Assembly (NCBI GenBank): GCA_030704615.1
Contig: CM060734.1
Coordinates: 60,158,042 to 60,222,041, forward strand
DNA length: 64,000 nt
Origin: Takakia lepidozioides
Lineage: Eukaryota; Streptophyta; Takakiopsida; Takakiales; Takakiaceae
Reading direction: 5' to 3'
Numbering within the stretch: the stretch's first letter is position 1; each line of letters begins with the position of its first letter. The position numbers and the translations under genes are program-made. Below the pieces are notes generated by a model. That model saw only the letters and a list, made by a program, of their open reading frames with translations. It was not told where the DNA came from and did no database searches. Positions 53,630-64,000 of the stretch are shown here, piece by piece.

Positions 53630-54049
53630 GCGCCCTGGGAGAAGGGGGGATGCAGCGAGGGGAAGGAATGCAGGGCCGATTTTTGCAAGCGACGAAGCCT
53701 ATTCACGAATCCGGGGAGCCCACTCTCCCGAAATTCCACTGTCAGAGAGTTAATGAACCTTGTCTGCGGAATGTGGCCCCTGGCCTTTGCGCAATAACTG
53801 CCAACGGTATGCAGTCAGAAGGTATATGACCTGTGCAGATGCGCTACGCAAACCAATCATTACGGCATCTGACAAGAAGCGTGGGGGCACCAGCGTGCAA
53901 GCACCTTCCCCATGGACAGAGAGAACTAACAGAGGTGGCATTCCAGTGGGTCTGATTACAAGATTGAGTGCCAGAACCTCGCCGCCAAAAGTAAACATAC
54001 AACAGCGGCGCCGAATTTGCATCCGAGGCCGGTCGAACGATTTCGTCTC

Positions 54050-55480
54050 CAAGGTGAGTCGGTCACCTGGCCGACAGAGAACATCACCCAGATGGGAAAA
54101 CGGCGCCGAATTTCCATCCGAGGGCCGTTGGATGAAGTCGTTTCGGGGGGAGAGGCCGACACCTGGCCGACAGAGAACATCCCCCGGATGGAAAAACGGC
54201 GCCGAATTTCCATCGGAGGCCGACACCTGCTCGACAGAGAACATCCCCCGGATGGAAATTCGGCGCCGGATTTCCATCCACCCGCGCTCCGACTTACCTG
54301 GCGGATGGAAATTCTGATGGAAAAACTCCGCCGATTTTCCATCTGGGGCCGGTCAGATGCAGTCGGCTCGGGGGGAGAGGCCGACATCTGGCTGTCAGAG
54401 AACATCCCCCGGATGGAAATTCGGTGCCGAATTTCCATCCAGGGCCCCCCAAAGGAACTCGTGAGGCCAACAACTAGCCGACATAAAACCTCCCCGGATG
54501 GAAAAACGGCGCCGAATTTCCATCCGGGGCCGGTCGGATGAAGTCGGCTCAAGCGGAGAGGCCGGCATCTGACCGACAGGAAATATCCTCGGATGGAAAT
54601 TCGGCGCCGAATTTCCATCCGAGGCCGCCCTTAGGAAGTCGTCTCGGGGAGAGAGGCCGGCATCTGGCCGACAGAGAACATCCCCAGCATGGAAATTCGG
54701 CGCTGGTTTTCCATCCTGCAGGGCACCAGTTTACTTGCAAGATGGAAATTCGGCGCCGAATTTCCATCCTGCGGGTAAGCGATATCGCAGCCCGATGCAA
54801 AACCGGCGCCGAATTCCAACTTTGCAAGTAAACTGGTGCCCTCCAGGATGGAAAACCGGCGCCAAATTTCCATTCAGCATGTAATCGGGAACGCGACCGG
54901 ATGGAAATTTGGCAACGAATTTCCATGTAGGAAGTAAGCGGGACGGAAAAGAGGCAAGGAATTTATCTGTAGCAGACAAGAATTCCTTGAAAAACGTGGC
55001 TAAAAGTGGAGTTCAGCCACAAAACTAGAGGTTTTGTGTCTGATTAGACCCAAAAACGCATAAAACTGCATGCAAGGACAGAAAATTGTTCTTGAAGGGG
55101 CCCCAAACGCAAACATCCGGCCGGCGTCGGATGGAAATTCGGCACCGAATTTCCATCCGGGGATGTTTTCTGTCGGCCAAGTGTCGGCCTCACCCCCCAA
55201 GACGACTTCCTGCAGGGGGCCCCGGATGGAAATTCGGCGCCGAATTTCCATCCGATGGATGTACTCTGTCGGCCAAGTGCCGGCCTCTCCCCCCGACACG
55301 CGTAGCGACGGCGGCCTTGGATGGAAATTCGGCGCCGAATTTCCATCCAGGGATGTTTTCTGTCAGCCAGGTGTCGGCCTCTCCCCCCGACACGACCTCC
55401 TGCCGGCATCATCACGTTGCATCCTACTTGATCCGCTGGATGGAAATTCGGCGCCGTTTTTCCATCCAGTGGGCTAATAA
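54050..55480. repeat. Array of about 16 near-perfect 30-bp palindromes in two opposed blocks
   Basis: The repeated core is GGATGGAAATTCGGC followed by its own reverse complement, centred on GGCGCC. Copies start near 54068, 54184, 54254, 54415, 54499, 54592, 54689, 54742, 54792, 54845, 54899 (left block) and 55129, 55225, 55319, 55438 (right block). In the left block each core is preceded by GGCCGACA...GACAGAGAACATCCCC. In the right block the complement (GGGGATGTTTTCTGTCGGCC) follows each core, so the blocks form a large imperfect inverted repeat around 54940-55110. Period in the right block is about 95 bases. The open frames on both strands here arise from the palindromes and are not considered genes. 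Confidence 0.9.
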
Positions 55481-55689
55481 TTTCTATGTGGGAGGGTGGA
55501 CAACTTGGGGCCTACGGCCGACCTCCATACTCCTCCATTTAACAGCGCAGTTGCGCATTTAATGTCCGCCGTCAGTTTTCAACCGGACATTCCGCACTGA
55601 TTCCGTGCTACCGCCGTCGGATACCCTAAACCCTGATGTGGCGGGTGGATGAAGTTCCAATCGATGCCACTATGCACGCATTTTCCGTG

Positions 55690-57415
55690 TGATATTTTCT
55701 TTTGCAGGGACTTATGCCGCGTGGAGAAGGGCGTGGCTCTCCTGAGAGAAACCCCACATGCAGACCGCGCCGCAAACTGAAGCCTTTGTACTACGGGCGG
55801 CGTCCAGCGTCTCGCATGGCCAAACTGAAACTCCAACATGAGATCCCCTTGTCTTGCTCGCAGCCCGCGCCAATTGAAGCCGAGCACTCTCAGGCAAGCC
55901 CCTTCCTCTTTCCATTTCTGTAACATGTGCGGTCTTCTCCGCTTTGTTTTTTTGTTTTGGCATCTTCAGCCTGACATCCTTGGAAGTGGAAGTGGAAGAG
56001 GACGTTCATGATTGCATCGAGTTGGTGAGAAGAATGATGAAGGGGAGGGTTAGAAAGGAGCCAGGTCGTTGCTGCATTGAGATTTGCAACAGGATGCACA
56101 CCTTCGCAGTAGATGACAGGTTGCATCTCATAATGAAGGAAATCCATGCTGGGCTGAGAAGATTGTCTAGGCATATCAAGTGCCTTGAAAAGCCTGTTTT
56201 CCCCTTTTGTGAAATCGTCCTTACATTTCCATGTTTATTTCTGCAAGTTACTGGTTGAGTGAACCATTGATAGTTTGCAATGCGTGTGATTGTTAGGCTG
56301 CTTCGGCATGTGATTGTTAGGCATTCATTGGGTTTGTTTTCATTGTTGGTCCACGATTGTTGCGATGGTGGTTTAGGTTGCCATGGTGGTTCTGACGATT
56401 GTTGGGGATGACAGAGTGAAGACGAGCGCGACACACTGGTGGTATCATCGACAGCTCCAACTGCTCGAGCAGTCACTCCAAAAGCAGCTAGTGGGCAGCA
56501 ATCTTCGAAGGTAGTGCTTCGCATGTTTGGATCAGCCAACTTGGGGCGGGAAGGCAAACATAATATTGCTTCTTTAGTTGGTATTCCGGAGGTTGGTGCA
56601 GGCGGCATGGCAGGTGAAGCCCGTCGGATGAGCACACCAGATCCGTTATTGGAGGAAGCTCATGCACATGCAGTAGGGCCCGCCCACGCAAAGAAGAAGA
56701 AGAAAGCCAAGCAGATGCAATCCCCGGTGAGAGAGCATTCACAACTGCGGAGGGGGGAGGGACCAGGTTGTCCGAGGGTGTCCGATCGCCTCAATCAAAG
56801 GTGGTTGATCTGGAGGCCTCCCCTGCTGCTACCCCTAGTAAGAAACAAAAGGCCCGTGAGAGGGCAAAAGAGAGGGCAAAAGAACAGGCGAGACACAAGG
56901 CTAGCCAGGAGGCAAGAGAAAAGGCCACTGATGAGGCCAGGGGTGACGACATGACACCTCTCGTAAGCGAGGGTCGCACAGAGAAGCTGGATCCCTCCAA
57001 GACACCAGAAAAAGGCAGTAGCGCACCGGCTGCATCCTTACCGGTGACGGGAGCGGCACGTGGCCTGTCAGTGTTATCGGCCCATCATCTGGCCATCGTC
57101 CATCCCCTGCAAGGAGGATGGCGGGGGGATGAGAGGCGGATGACACACAACATCCATTTGTTTGTGAGGTTGGATGGATGCGTAGGGGATCGACGGTTCG
57201 GGGGAGCAGCATGTGGCACGCGATTCGGGTTGGGGGATCAATCCCGGTCCGGAAGGGGGGTCAAGGCACGTTGGGGGAGTGGCAACGTCTCGGGGGATCG
57301 GGCCGTCGATGGGAAGAGGGGATCGACGGCAGGGGGAGCGGCACGTGGCCTGTTATTGTCATCAGCCCCTCCGGCCGTCATCCATCCCCTGCGCGGGAGG
57401 ATGGCAGAGGGGTGA
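55690..57415 (+). pseudogene. Unrecognised plus-strand coding-like segment with possible exons
   Basis: Several pieces look exon-like. TTTTGCAG precedes GGACTTATGCCGCGTGGAG (about 55708). TCTTCAG precedes CCTGACATCC (about 55971) and the following acidic text EEDVHDCIELVRRMMKGRV. GATGACAG precedes AGTGAAGACGAG (about 56412), which opens DTLVVSSTAPTARAVTPKAA and a 171-codon frame. Near 56770 the likely reading moves to another frame with a Lys/Arg/Glu/Ala-rich helix (KARERAKERAKEQARHKASQ). The part after 57035 is tandem-repeat DNA. It could be a second ORF of the neighbouring DNA transposon or a captured gene fragment. No domain was identified. Confidence 0.35.
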
Positions 57416-57800
57416 GGGGCGGATGACACACAACATCCATTGTTTGTGAGGCTGGATGGATGCGCAGGGGATCGACAGTTCGGGGGAGCAGCACGTGGCG
57501 CGCGATTAGGGTTGGGGGATCACTCCCGGTCCGGAAGGGGGATCAAGGCACGTCGGGGGAGCGGCGACGTCTCGGGGGATCGGGCCGTCGATGGGAATAG
57601 GGGATCGACGGCGGGGGGAGCGCCATGTGGTGATAGACGCGTCATGGGGCCTTCATCCGGCCGTCATCCATCCCCTTCGCAGGAGGATGGCGCGGGGGGG
57701 GGGGGGGGGGGGTGCGGATGACCGACATCATCCATTTAATTGAGGTTGGATGGATGGGAAGGGGATCGACGGTTCGGGGGAGCACCACGTGGCTGGAGAT
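57035..57800. repeat. GC-rich tandem repeat, units of about 285-295 bp, with a 19-base G run
   Basis: The landmark GCGGATGACACACAACATCCAT occurs at about 57136 and 57419, and a degenerate version at 57714. GGGGATCGACGG and GGGGGAGC(A/G)GCACGTGGC recur with the same period. The run of 19 G residues at 57694-57712 lies just before the third landmark. The array tails off into related GC-rich sequence to about 57960. Confidence 0.85.
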
Positions 57801-57999
57801 GAGGATGGGGGATAACTCCGACAGTGGACAGGGGATCAACCCAGTGAGGGGATCCACAAAGGGGGGCCGCCACGTGGCTGGAGATCGGGCGGTGTTGTGG
57901 GGCGCCCCAGCGTGGCCAGCGGTGGGGCGAGGGCGGGTGGGCGGGTCGGACTGAGGGAGGCGCGGGGAGGAGCGGGCGGGTCGGAGGGGGTGGGGATGA

Positions 58000-58899
58000 T
58001 TTGACATGCGTCCAGCTCGCCGAGGAGGCTGCCAGAGCGGGGTTCCCAGGCTGTACCTCGCGGGCCGTACCTGTCAGCTCACACGCTTGAAATAAAATCA
58101 AGCCACATCCATATTGGGACCGATATGGGCAGTACAAGCTTTTCAGCTACATAGGGCTCCTGTTTTGCACCACCCAAGCACCAATTCAACAGGTCCATTC
58201 CGAGGGGATAGGGAGAAATTGGCTAGTGCGTAATGGGGAAAATGGCCATTGTATTGGTGATGGCGCACATCACTTGGTTCTCAAAAGGAATATTAGGGGT
58301 AAATCACAGCTTTGTAGATATTCTATCATCCACTTCATCATACCCTCATTGTAATTTTGTTATTAGAAAAACAGAATGGAAAAAAAACATTCTTTGCCCT
58401 CTTAAAATCTCCGGGGAAGTCCATAGAACCGCACCCAAGACAAACTTTCACCAGGTGGCCACTGATACAAGTTAAAGACATAGCTACTATTCTAGCATAC
58501 ACTTGCAGGTGAAGAAATTCAATTATGAGTGTACTCTCTCCCAACCATGTCTGGACATTTTGAATAATAAGAATCTTTATTATGAATTTCTCATTCTCCA
58601 TTTGAACCGGAGTACAAGCTGGTTTATCTCAAATCCAGTGCTCCCAAAGTTACAAACAGAGGAAAATGTAACCTCGTGAATTTGGGTTTTGCCACCTCAG
58701 CCTGGGGCACCAAAACAGCCTCCAGAGAATCAGCTCATTAGAAACTATCCAGCTGAGCTGGAAATGCACAGAATGGAGAGAAGATCGATCTGTGGTGACC
58801 AGAACAATAAGATGCCTTCATAGTAAATGAGGATGAGAAGCAGAGAATCCCAAAACACCTCAAATGAGTGGAAGGACAGTGAGCTCACCTACGCGTCTG
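58000..58899. other. Intergenic DNA 3' of the PAS2 gene
   Basis: No recognised coding sequence. The part next to 58899 is presumably the PAS2 3' UTR. Confidence 0.5.
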
Positions 58900-61800
58900 T
58901 CACACCGTTTTGGGCTTGGGAGCCAAAGCTTTCTTCCGTTGTTTGATCATATGCATGTACAGCCCAGGGCTCCCTGTCACCGAAACAGCACATTGTCTTG
59001 ATGTCCTCTTAACACTTGCAATTGCAATCTTTCAAATGAGGGACAACCGAGAGGGAGAGTATCTGGGAGATTCCAACCTACATTTAGGCAATGTGAGCTG
59101 CAAAAGAAAAGAAAATTAGTAAACAGCCTAAACTACGCTAAAAGATAGTGTTGTGAGTCAATAAAGATCCAGGGATTACCCTAGCTGCATATCTTTTCTT
59201 GATGGCACACTAAGGTTTGAATGTAAGGAACAGGGTTACCTGGAAGGTATGCAAGGATAGCCAAAACGGAGACAAAGTGATAATCGAAACCAAAATTCAG
59301 CTTATTTGGCATCCGCAAAGAATACAGATCCGACATCTGTCAAGTACATCGTAAGAAAGATAATTAGATGATTAATCCATGAGATTAGCATTCCATCTGC
59401 TTGACCAGGTGATAAAATACAGTCAACTATCCCACTAGACCACCAGAAGACATACTAGTGTGCATCAATCGATGATTTGCTTGTTACTCACATAGTAATA
59501 GTGACTTTCTTTGTTGCCGTGTATGTGTGGACATAAACGGAACAGTTCCCAGCTAGATTTCCTATTAGAACTTGGTACAGACATCCTCTGGCTACCAGCA
59601 CGACTCAGAGGACTTACTCGCATGAAGGGAAGGGCAACATAAATGAGACCGATCTCGCTGGAGATGCCGGTAATATAAAGAACAAGGAAGGAAGTATACC
59701 TGCCACCCATTTTTCATTTCAAAGTCAGGACAGACCACTGCCGGCAAGAGGCATAAAATACTAGGTTCCTTGCCATGACCACCCTGTATTGTGCAGTAGA
59801 AAGGATATCACAGAACACTCTTCCCATGAGGTCCAAAATGGTGTGATTACACCCTTCCATATACAGTCACACGTTTAGCATTCGAGACTACAGATGCTAG
59901 GAGAGCTGGTCCACTCTATAGAACTCAGCAATCCTACAACTGAAGATTGTGGGCTGTGTTGGAGAGTCAAGCTAAGGTGAGTATCCTGAATAATAGGATG
60001 AATAATGGCCAAGATCGCAGTGGGGCTATTTTGCGGCATAACCTCTGCTCATGTTTCTCCTTATATAGTTTTGCATCCTTTGTGCAAAGCATGCACAATG
60101 CCATTCACATGGTTCAGATATCAGCTGCAGTCTTCTCAGTGTTGAGGAGGCACTTAAATTGACATTAACAGACAGTATAACATATGCTGGACCATGTTTA
60201 GGTGTATGCAAAAGAGTTGAAAGTCATCTAGAATATCAACAGCTTCCTGCAACAACGAAGTCCCTTGGCTACAAAAAGTAGGGAGGTGGCAGACAGACTA
60301 CGAGGGACCACAAAACTGACCTGAGCCAGAGGAGGAAGCGTGGGGTGTAGCCAAAAGCCTCTTTCAGACCAAAGAAAGAGTAACGGATCACCTGGTCACA
60401 AATTTTGCAATGTCAGGATTATATGCAGTGAACTTAGCAGTGTAGGTAATGTTGACACTGGTACAAGTTAGTTCTTATTATCCTTGTATTGGGACCAGCC
60501 CTGTACATGCGATGCCAATGAGATAGCTAGTGTGGTTCCATGGTGACATGGGGTTTGTATCTGCTTGCTAGTCACCCTGGCATGCCAAGACTATGCTTAT
60601 GTGAGGGGAGATGTGCACACTGTCAGCTTAGCTCTGCTCTAAAGACCATACCAGTCTTGTACTCATAAGTACATAATCTGTTCAACCTGTAAAATACTCA
60701 TGTTGTGTCCTATCCTTAACGCCCTTTTGAAAAGACCCAACAAGATCCGATTGAGATTAATTAGAACAAGTGTAAAAATTTGCAACTAGCAAAGCATTCG
60801 CACCTCTGTGACAGCCCAGCTCAGGATCAAGGATGTCACCAACCAGTGCTCCCTCACCTGCAAGCACCCCCACAATTCTATTGAGCAGCACAAATATGTG
60901 AAGCAGCCAATTCATTAGTGGTGGAAAGCTAGTTTGTTGGACCTTCCTGGGCACGTAGTAAACTCAACTTATCCAGATATCACCAGAAAACCCTGCAATT
61001 AGCCTTGAGGTTAAACTGTCATCTTGGGCGGATTCCCTCTGGAAATGACATGCCGTCCTATGCTAGAGTGATCTAAACACTTTGAATTTCACAAGCAAAA
61101 TCTAACTTCCTAAATGAAAACCATGTCTACTTTGAAAAATGAGAAGTGAAGGAATACTACCTGAGGAAAGCTAAAGAGGATGCCCCAGGTAAGGTAGACA
61201 CGTGATGCAATTTGAGGTAAAGTGGCCATCACTGGTGACCGCACAATGCCTGCAAGTAAGAGGGCCACGACGAGACCAAGCTCTGGTGGTGACTGCAAGT
61301 AAAGAGTGTTGCCAGGTGATTGCAAAGTGGAAAAACACTTACAGACTCATATTGTTATGTCGCCCCCACACAGCAAATAGACAACCAACTCTCGAAAAGA
61401 CGATCAGAGGATCAAGCGGAGCAGTACAAAGGAAAGGGAGAGACACAGAAACTAGCCCCCAGCCGGAAAGGAGGGGGTGGTGGGGGCGCAAACTGAAGAG
61501 AAATTTATGGTTGTTGGGGGAGTAGCCTGTAACAGGTCTGCAAGACATCACATTCCTCTGCTGTAACTGTTACAAAGGATGTACAAGATAAAGAGATGTG
61601 AGGATTGGAATTGGAAGGGGGGAGACAAACAGTGGAAGGACAGAAGAGAGACTAGAGAAGAGGGGGAGGGTTAAAACTGAGGTGGACATGGGTAAATGAG
61701 ATGGAAACAGAGGGTTCAAGAGTGAAAGGAAAATAAGGGCATTATCACTCACCAACAACGCTGTTGGCAATCTGCGAGTCCACAACAGGCCTTGGTCAGA

Positions 61801-62688
61801 TACCAAATTAAAGCAAAAGGTAATCTCTAAATATTGAGACCCTGGGATACATAGACAACGATTCTCCCTCCTTGCTGCCTCATTCTTCTTTCTTTTCACT
61901 CCACATTTTGAGATACTTGGAATTTGGAGATAAATTCACCCTCCATTCTCCTTCCCCCTCACCAGTCATATCCAACATAAGGAGACAAACAGTGGGTGGG
62001 TCCATGAGATATTGCCCCTTCATACTCATGAGTTCTGCAGTTCCCACAAACATTCTACAGCTGAAAGCTGCATAGTCCTAGGCTTTTAAACCCAAAACAG
62101 GAAGCACATTATCTCCTACCCCATACACCAAAGAAAGAAAACACCATCCCCGCTACCTATTCGGTCCTAGAACTTAATACTACTCATCTCACAAAATCAG
62201 CTCTGAACGCAAAAAAAGAAAGAAATAAGAGAAGAAACCTCAAGGAGTGCGGCAGTCTGCCATATCTGCAACGGTTTCTCTACAGCAGCATAGACGCCGG
62301 ATGGTCCTGACTCTTGAAGAGCCTTTACGGAAGCCACCAATATCTGAAGCCTGGCCCAACCATGCAGAACAAAACATTCCGATTTGATTTCTCCTTGTGC
62401 CAACGAGCATCCCCACTCTCCTCCACTCCAAATATTGACCCACAATCTACGATAACGAGATCGAACATTTTAGTACCAAAGAAAATGACACAGCTGGAAA
62501 CAGGCAGGATCGCACACAACATAAACATGACATTGAACAGAAAGAGACAAATACACACAGGGGACTTCACAAAAAGAAATGAACAGAAATACAAGAGGCA
62601 CAAAGATCAAAGCTCTCGACACAGAAGCCAACCAGCCTGCAAGGAGCACCACATTGTAGATCGCCAGGTACACCCTCACAGCTGCCAT
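58900..62688 (-). CDS. PAS2: Very-long-chain (3R)-3-hydroxyacyl-CoA dehydratase, PASTICCINO2/HACD type (nine exons)
   Basis: HACD carries out the third step of very-long-chain fatty-acid elongation in the ER membrane, removing water from 3-hydroxyacyl-CoA. Exons on the minus strand are 62688-62633, 62350-62239, 61771-61753 (19 bp), 61249-61161, 60857-60804, 60391-60321, 59699-59618, 59336-59240 and 58973-58900 (TGA). All borders are GT-AG and all phases fit, giving 654 bases and 217 residues; plant PAS2 has about 221. Text follows the family throughout: MAAVRVYLAIYNVVLLAGW, VYAAVEKPLQIWQTAALLE, IVRSPVMATLPQIASRVYL, VREHWLVTSLILSWAVTE, VIRYSFFGLKEAFGY, YTSFLVLYITGISSEIGLIY, LYSLRMPNKLNF and the basic tail IKQRKKALAPKPK. 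The catalytic pair is Tyr142 and Glu149 in LYITGISSEIG. Six or so membrane spans are expected. The gene appears intact and is probably functional. Confidence 0.95.
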
Positions 62689-63775
62689 TGTGCCTCTGAT
62701 CTCCACGAAGAGAAGGCACGCACACCTGCAACCCAGATCGCCAGGAGGCGACGGCGTCAGTCGGCCAACCCGTGGACCACGAGTTATTTTCCGTCATGAA
62801 ACCTCACTGCAAAGCGACGGTCCAAATGGACGATGGACGGACGAAATGGAGTGTCAGTGAAGTTATCCCGCAGATGTCCAAGGTCCTGTCTTCTCGTGAA
62901 TGCGGTGAAGGAGCAGGAAGCTTGACAGCATGCAGAAGATCTGCACTCCAACATTTGGAACTGAATTGGGTATTCGGCTTGGCAACGCCCGGCCCCCGGG
63001 CCTTGCGAGTGATGTCCTGGACAATGCTTCCCCAGCCTCCAGGGATGCTGACGACAGGTATAGAGCTGTGAATTTTTCGTTTTGTTGTTGGGTTTACGAG
63101 ACAATTGTCTCTACGGAGCGATGGGTGGATAACAGCGAGGGATCTGCGAAGTTTGATAATACATACCCTTGCGGGATTAGTCCCTCCTTAATGTCAAATC
63201 TCCAGGGGGCTGTTTTTGGGTCCTGGTCCACAAATTATGTACTACCCAGTAAATGGATTGTAGTTTTTGAAGCGGTATAACTATCATGTTAAGAGCCAGT
63301 ATAGAAATTCCGGAAGAAAGTGCTGATTGCAGCAGTCGAGCTGTAAGCCCCAGTGGAACACAGAGCTGACACATGCGTTACTTGTGCTGCCCGTCACACC
63401 AAGTTTAAGAAACGGCGTGGAGAGAGACAGAGAGAAAGAGATTTTATGGAATGCTCAGATTGTCCTTTTCTTACTCAGGGCTCCTAAAGGTCAACTTAAG
63501 TCACCACGGCTTCTCAATATAGACTGAGGCAATTTGGAAACTGGCAATGTTCTCATGTTCTTGCAGTGCTTGGACCCAGGTCAAGCAACGAGCAAAGAAC
63601 CAATCCGGAAGGAGCTGCTCGCTGGTCCTTGGACAACAGGTTGGATATGGTAATGCTATGTTTATTTACGCCATGACTTCTTCCATGACGTACAAATGAT
63701 GTGTGGAGCTCTTGTGGTTGTAGCTTGGTGTTTGTGGGGCTGTCGTGCAAGCTATGGCTGCTCAGCTGCCCATTG
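62689..63775. other. PAS2 upstream region and possible divergent promoter
   Basis: Short chance frames only. GACGACAG/GTATAG near 63057 and TTCTTGCAG near 63566 followed by GGATATG/GTAATG near 63652 could be splice sites of a plus-strand gene running to the right, but they were not confirmed. Confidence 0.4.
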
Positions 63776-64000
63776 CTGGCTTTCACAGAACAGTCCAAGA
63801 TCACTGGATTTCAACATAAGTGCACAAATGAGTACTGGTTGAACATTCCTGGGGTGAAAGCCGAGCCAGCTATCATGGATCAAGGTCAAGCACAATCTGT
63901 TGATGGTTTGAATGTGGATGTGCGGCATGGAGCTCCAGACCAAGTATACAACGGGTATTTTTTTGATGCTGATTCAAGGGTTCCAACTCAAACAGATAGA
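63776..64000 (+). CDS. Possible exon of a gene running off the right edge
   Basis: After a TTTCACAG acceptor-like site (about 63785) one frame stays open to the end of the window. It contains ATG at 63883 and reads MDQGQAQSVDGLNVDVRHG, then APDQVYNGYFFDADSRVP. The composition is coding-like. No family was recognised, and the fragment is too short to judge. Confidence 0.35.
   Translation, partial: MAFTEQSKITGFQHKCTNEYWLNIPGVKAEPAIMDQGQAQSVDGLNVDVRHGAPDQVYNGYFFDADSRVPTQTDR

Noticed and set aside
53750-54830. Long open frames on both strands with repeated MEIRRRISIRG-type text
   Set aside because: They come from the palindromic repeat, which reads open in several frames in both directions. No gene is implied.

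Overview
The window is nuclear DNA from a land plant. Four single-copy plant genes frame a large island of transposable elements. The genes are a chloroplast-division MinE homologue (about 0.2-1.1 kb, minus), an SBT2-class subtilase (6.4-12.3 kb, plus), a DUF679/DMP membrane protein (14.4-15.0 kb, minus) and a PASTICCINO2/HACD 3-hydroxyacyl-CoA dehydratase (58.9-62.7 kb, minus). Introns are mostly 0.1-0.6 kb with GT-AG borders, and exon phases close exactly when the proteins are rebuilt. Together with the kinds of LTR element present, this suggests a seed-free plant (bryophyte, lycophyte or fern). That placement is inference; nothing here fixes the species.

Layout: 0-15 kb is gene space (MinE, subtilase, DMP) with ordinary intergenic DNA. 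From 18.2 to 50.9 kb the window is nested Ty3/gypsy-type LTR retrotransposons and satellite arrays. Element A (minus, about 18.7-26.4 kb) carries gag, aspartic protease, a C5 cytosine DNA methyltransferase, reverse transcriptase, RNase H, integrase and a C-terminal PHD finger. A second family, with LTRs of about 0.9-1.0 kb, is present as element B (29.7-35.5 kb, minus), element E (37.3-46.2 kb, minus, both LTRs, internally deleted, with a long unidentified 3' ORF region) and element F (46.2-50.9 kb, plus, with a 3.4-kb internal inversion). Two satellite arrays, one of CACAGCCC-type and one of TAACCCTC-type units, lie at 27.1-27.7 and 28.5-29.5 kb.

From 50.9 to 53.6 kb there is a decayed DNA-transposon transposase, probably Mutator-like. 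Next to it, at 54.0-55.5 kb, is an array of about 16 near-perfect 30-bp palindromes, arranged as two blocks in opposite orientation. The stretch from 55.6 to 58.0 kb holds an unrecognised, possibly exonic, plus-strand segment and a GC-rich tandem repeat with a 19-base G run. The complete PAS2 gene follows, and a possible exon runs off the right edge.

The most notable object is element A. One polyprotein encodes a DNA methyltransferase between protease and reverse transcriptase, and a PHD chromatin-reader module after integrase. This copy is disabled by at least three in-frame stops and several frameshifts, but almost all domains and catalytic motifs can still be read. Comparing copies of the second family shows stop codons that are mostly C-to-T changes at CAG or CAA codons, consistent with decay under cytosine methylation. 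The subtilase also has a single-base disruption that puts its catalytic histidine out of frame.
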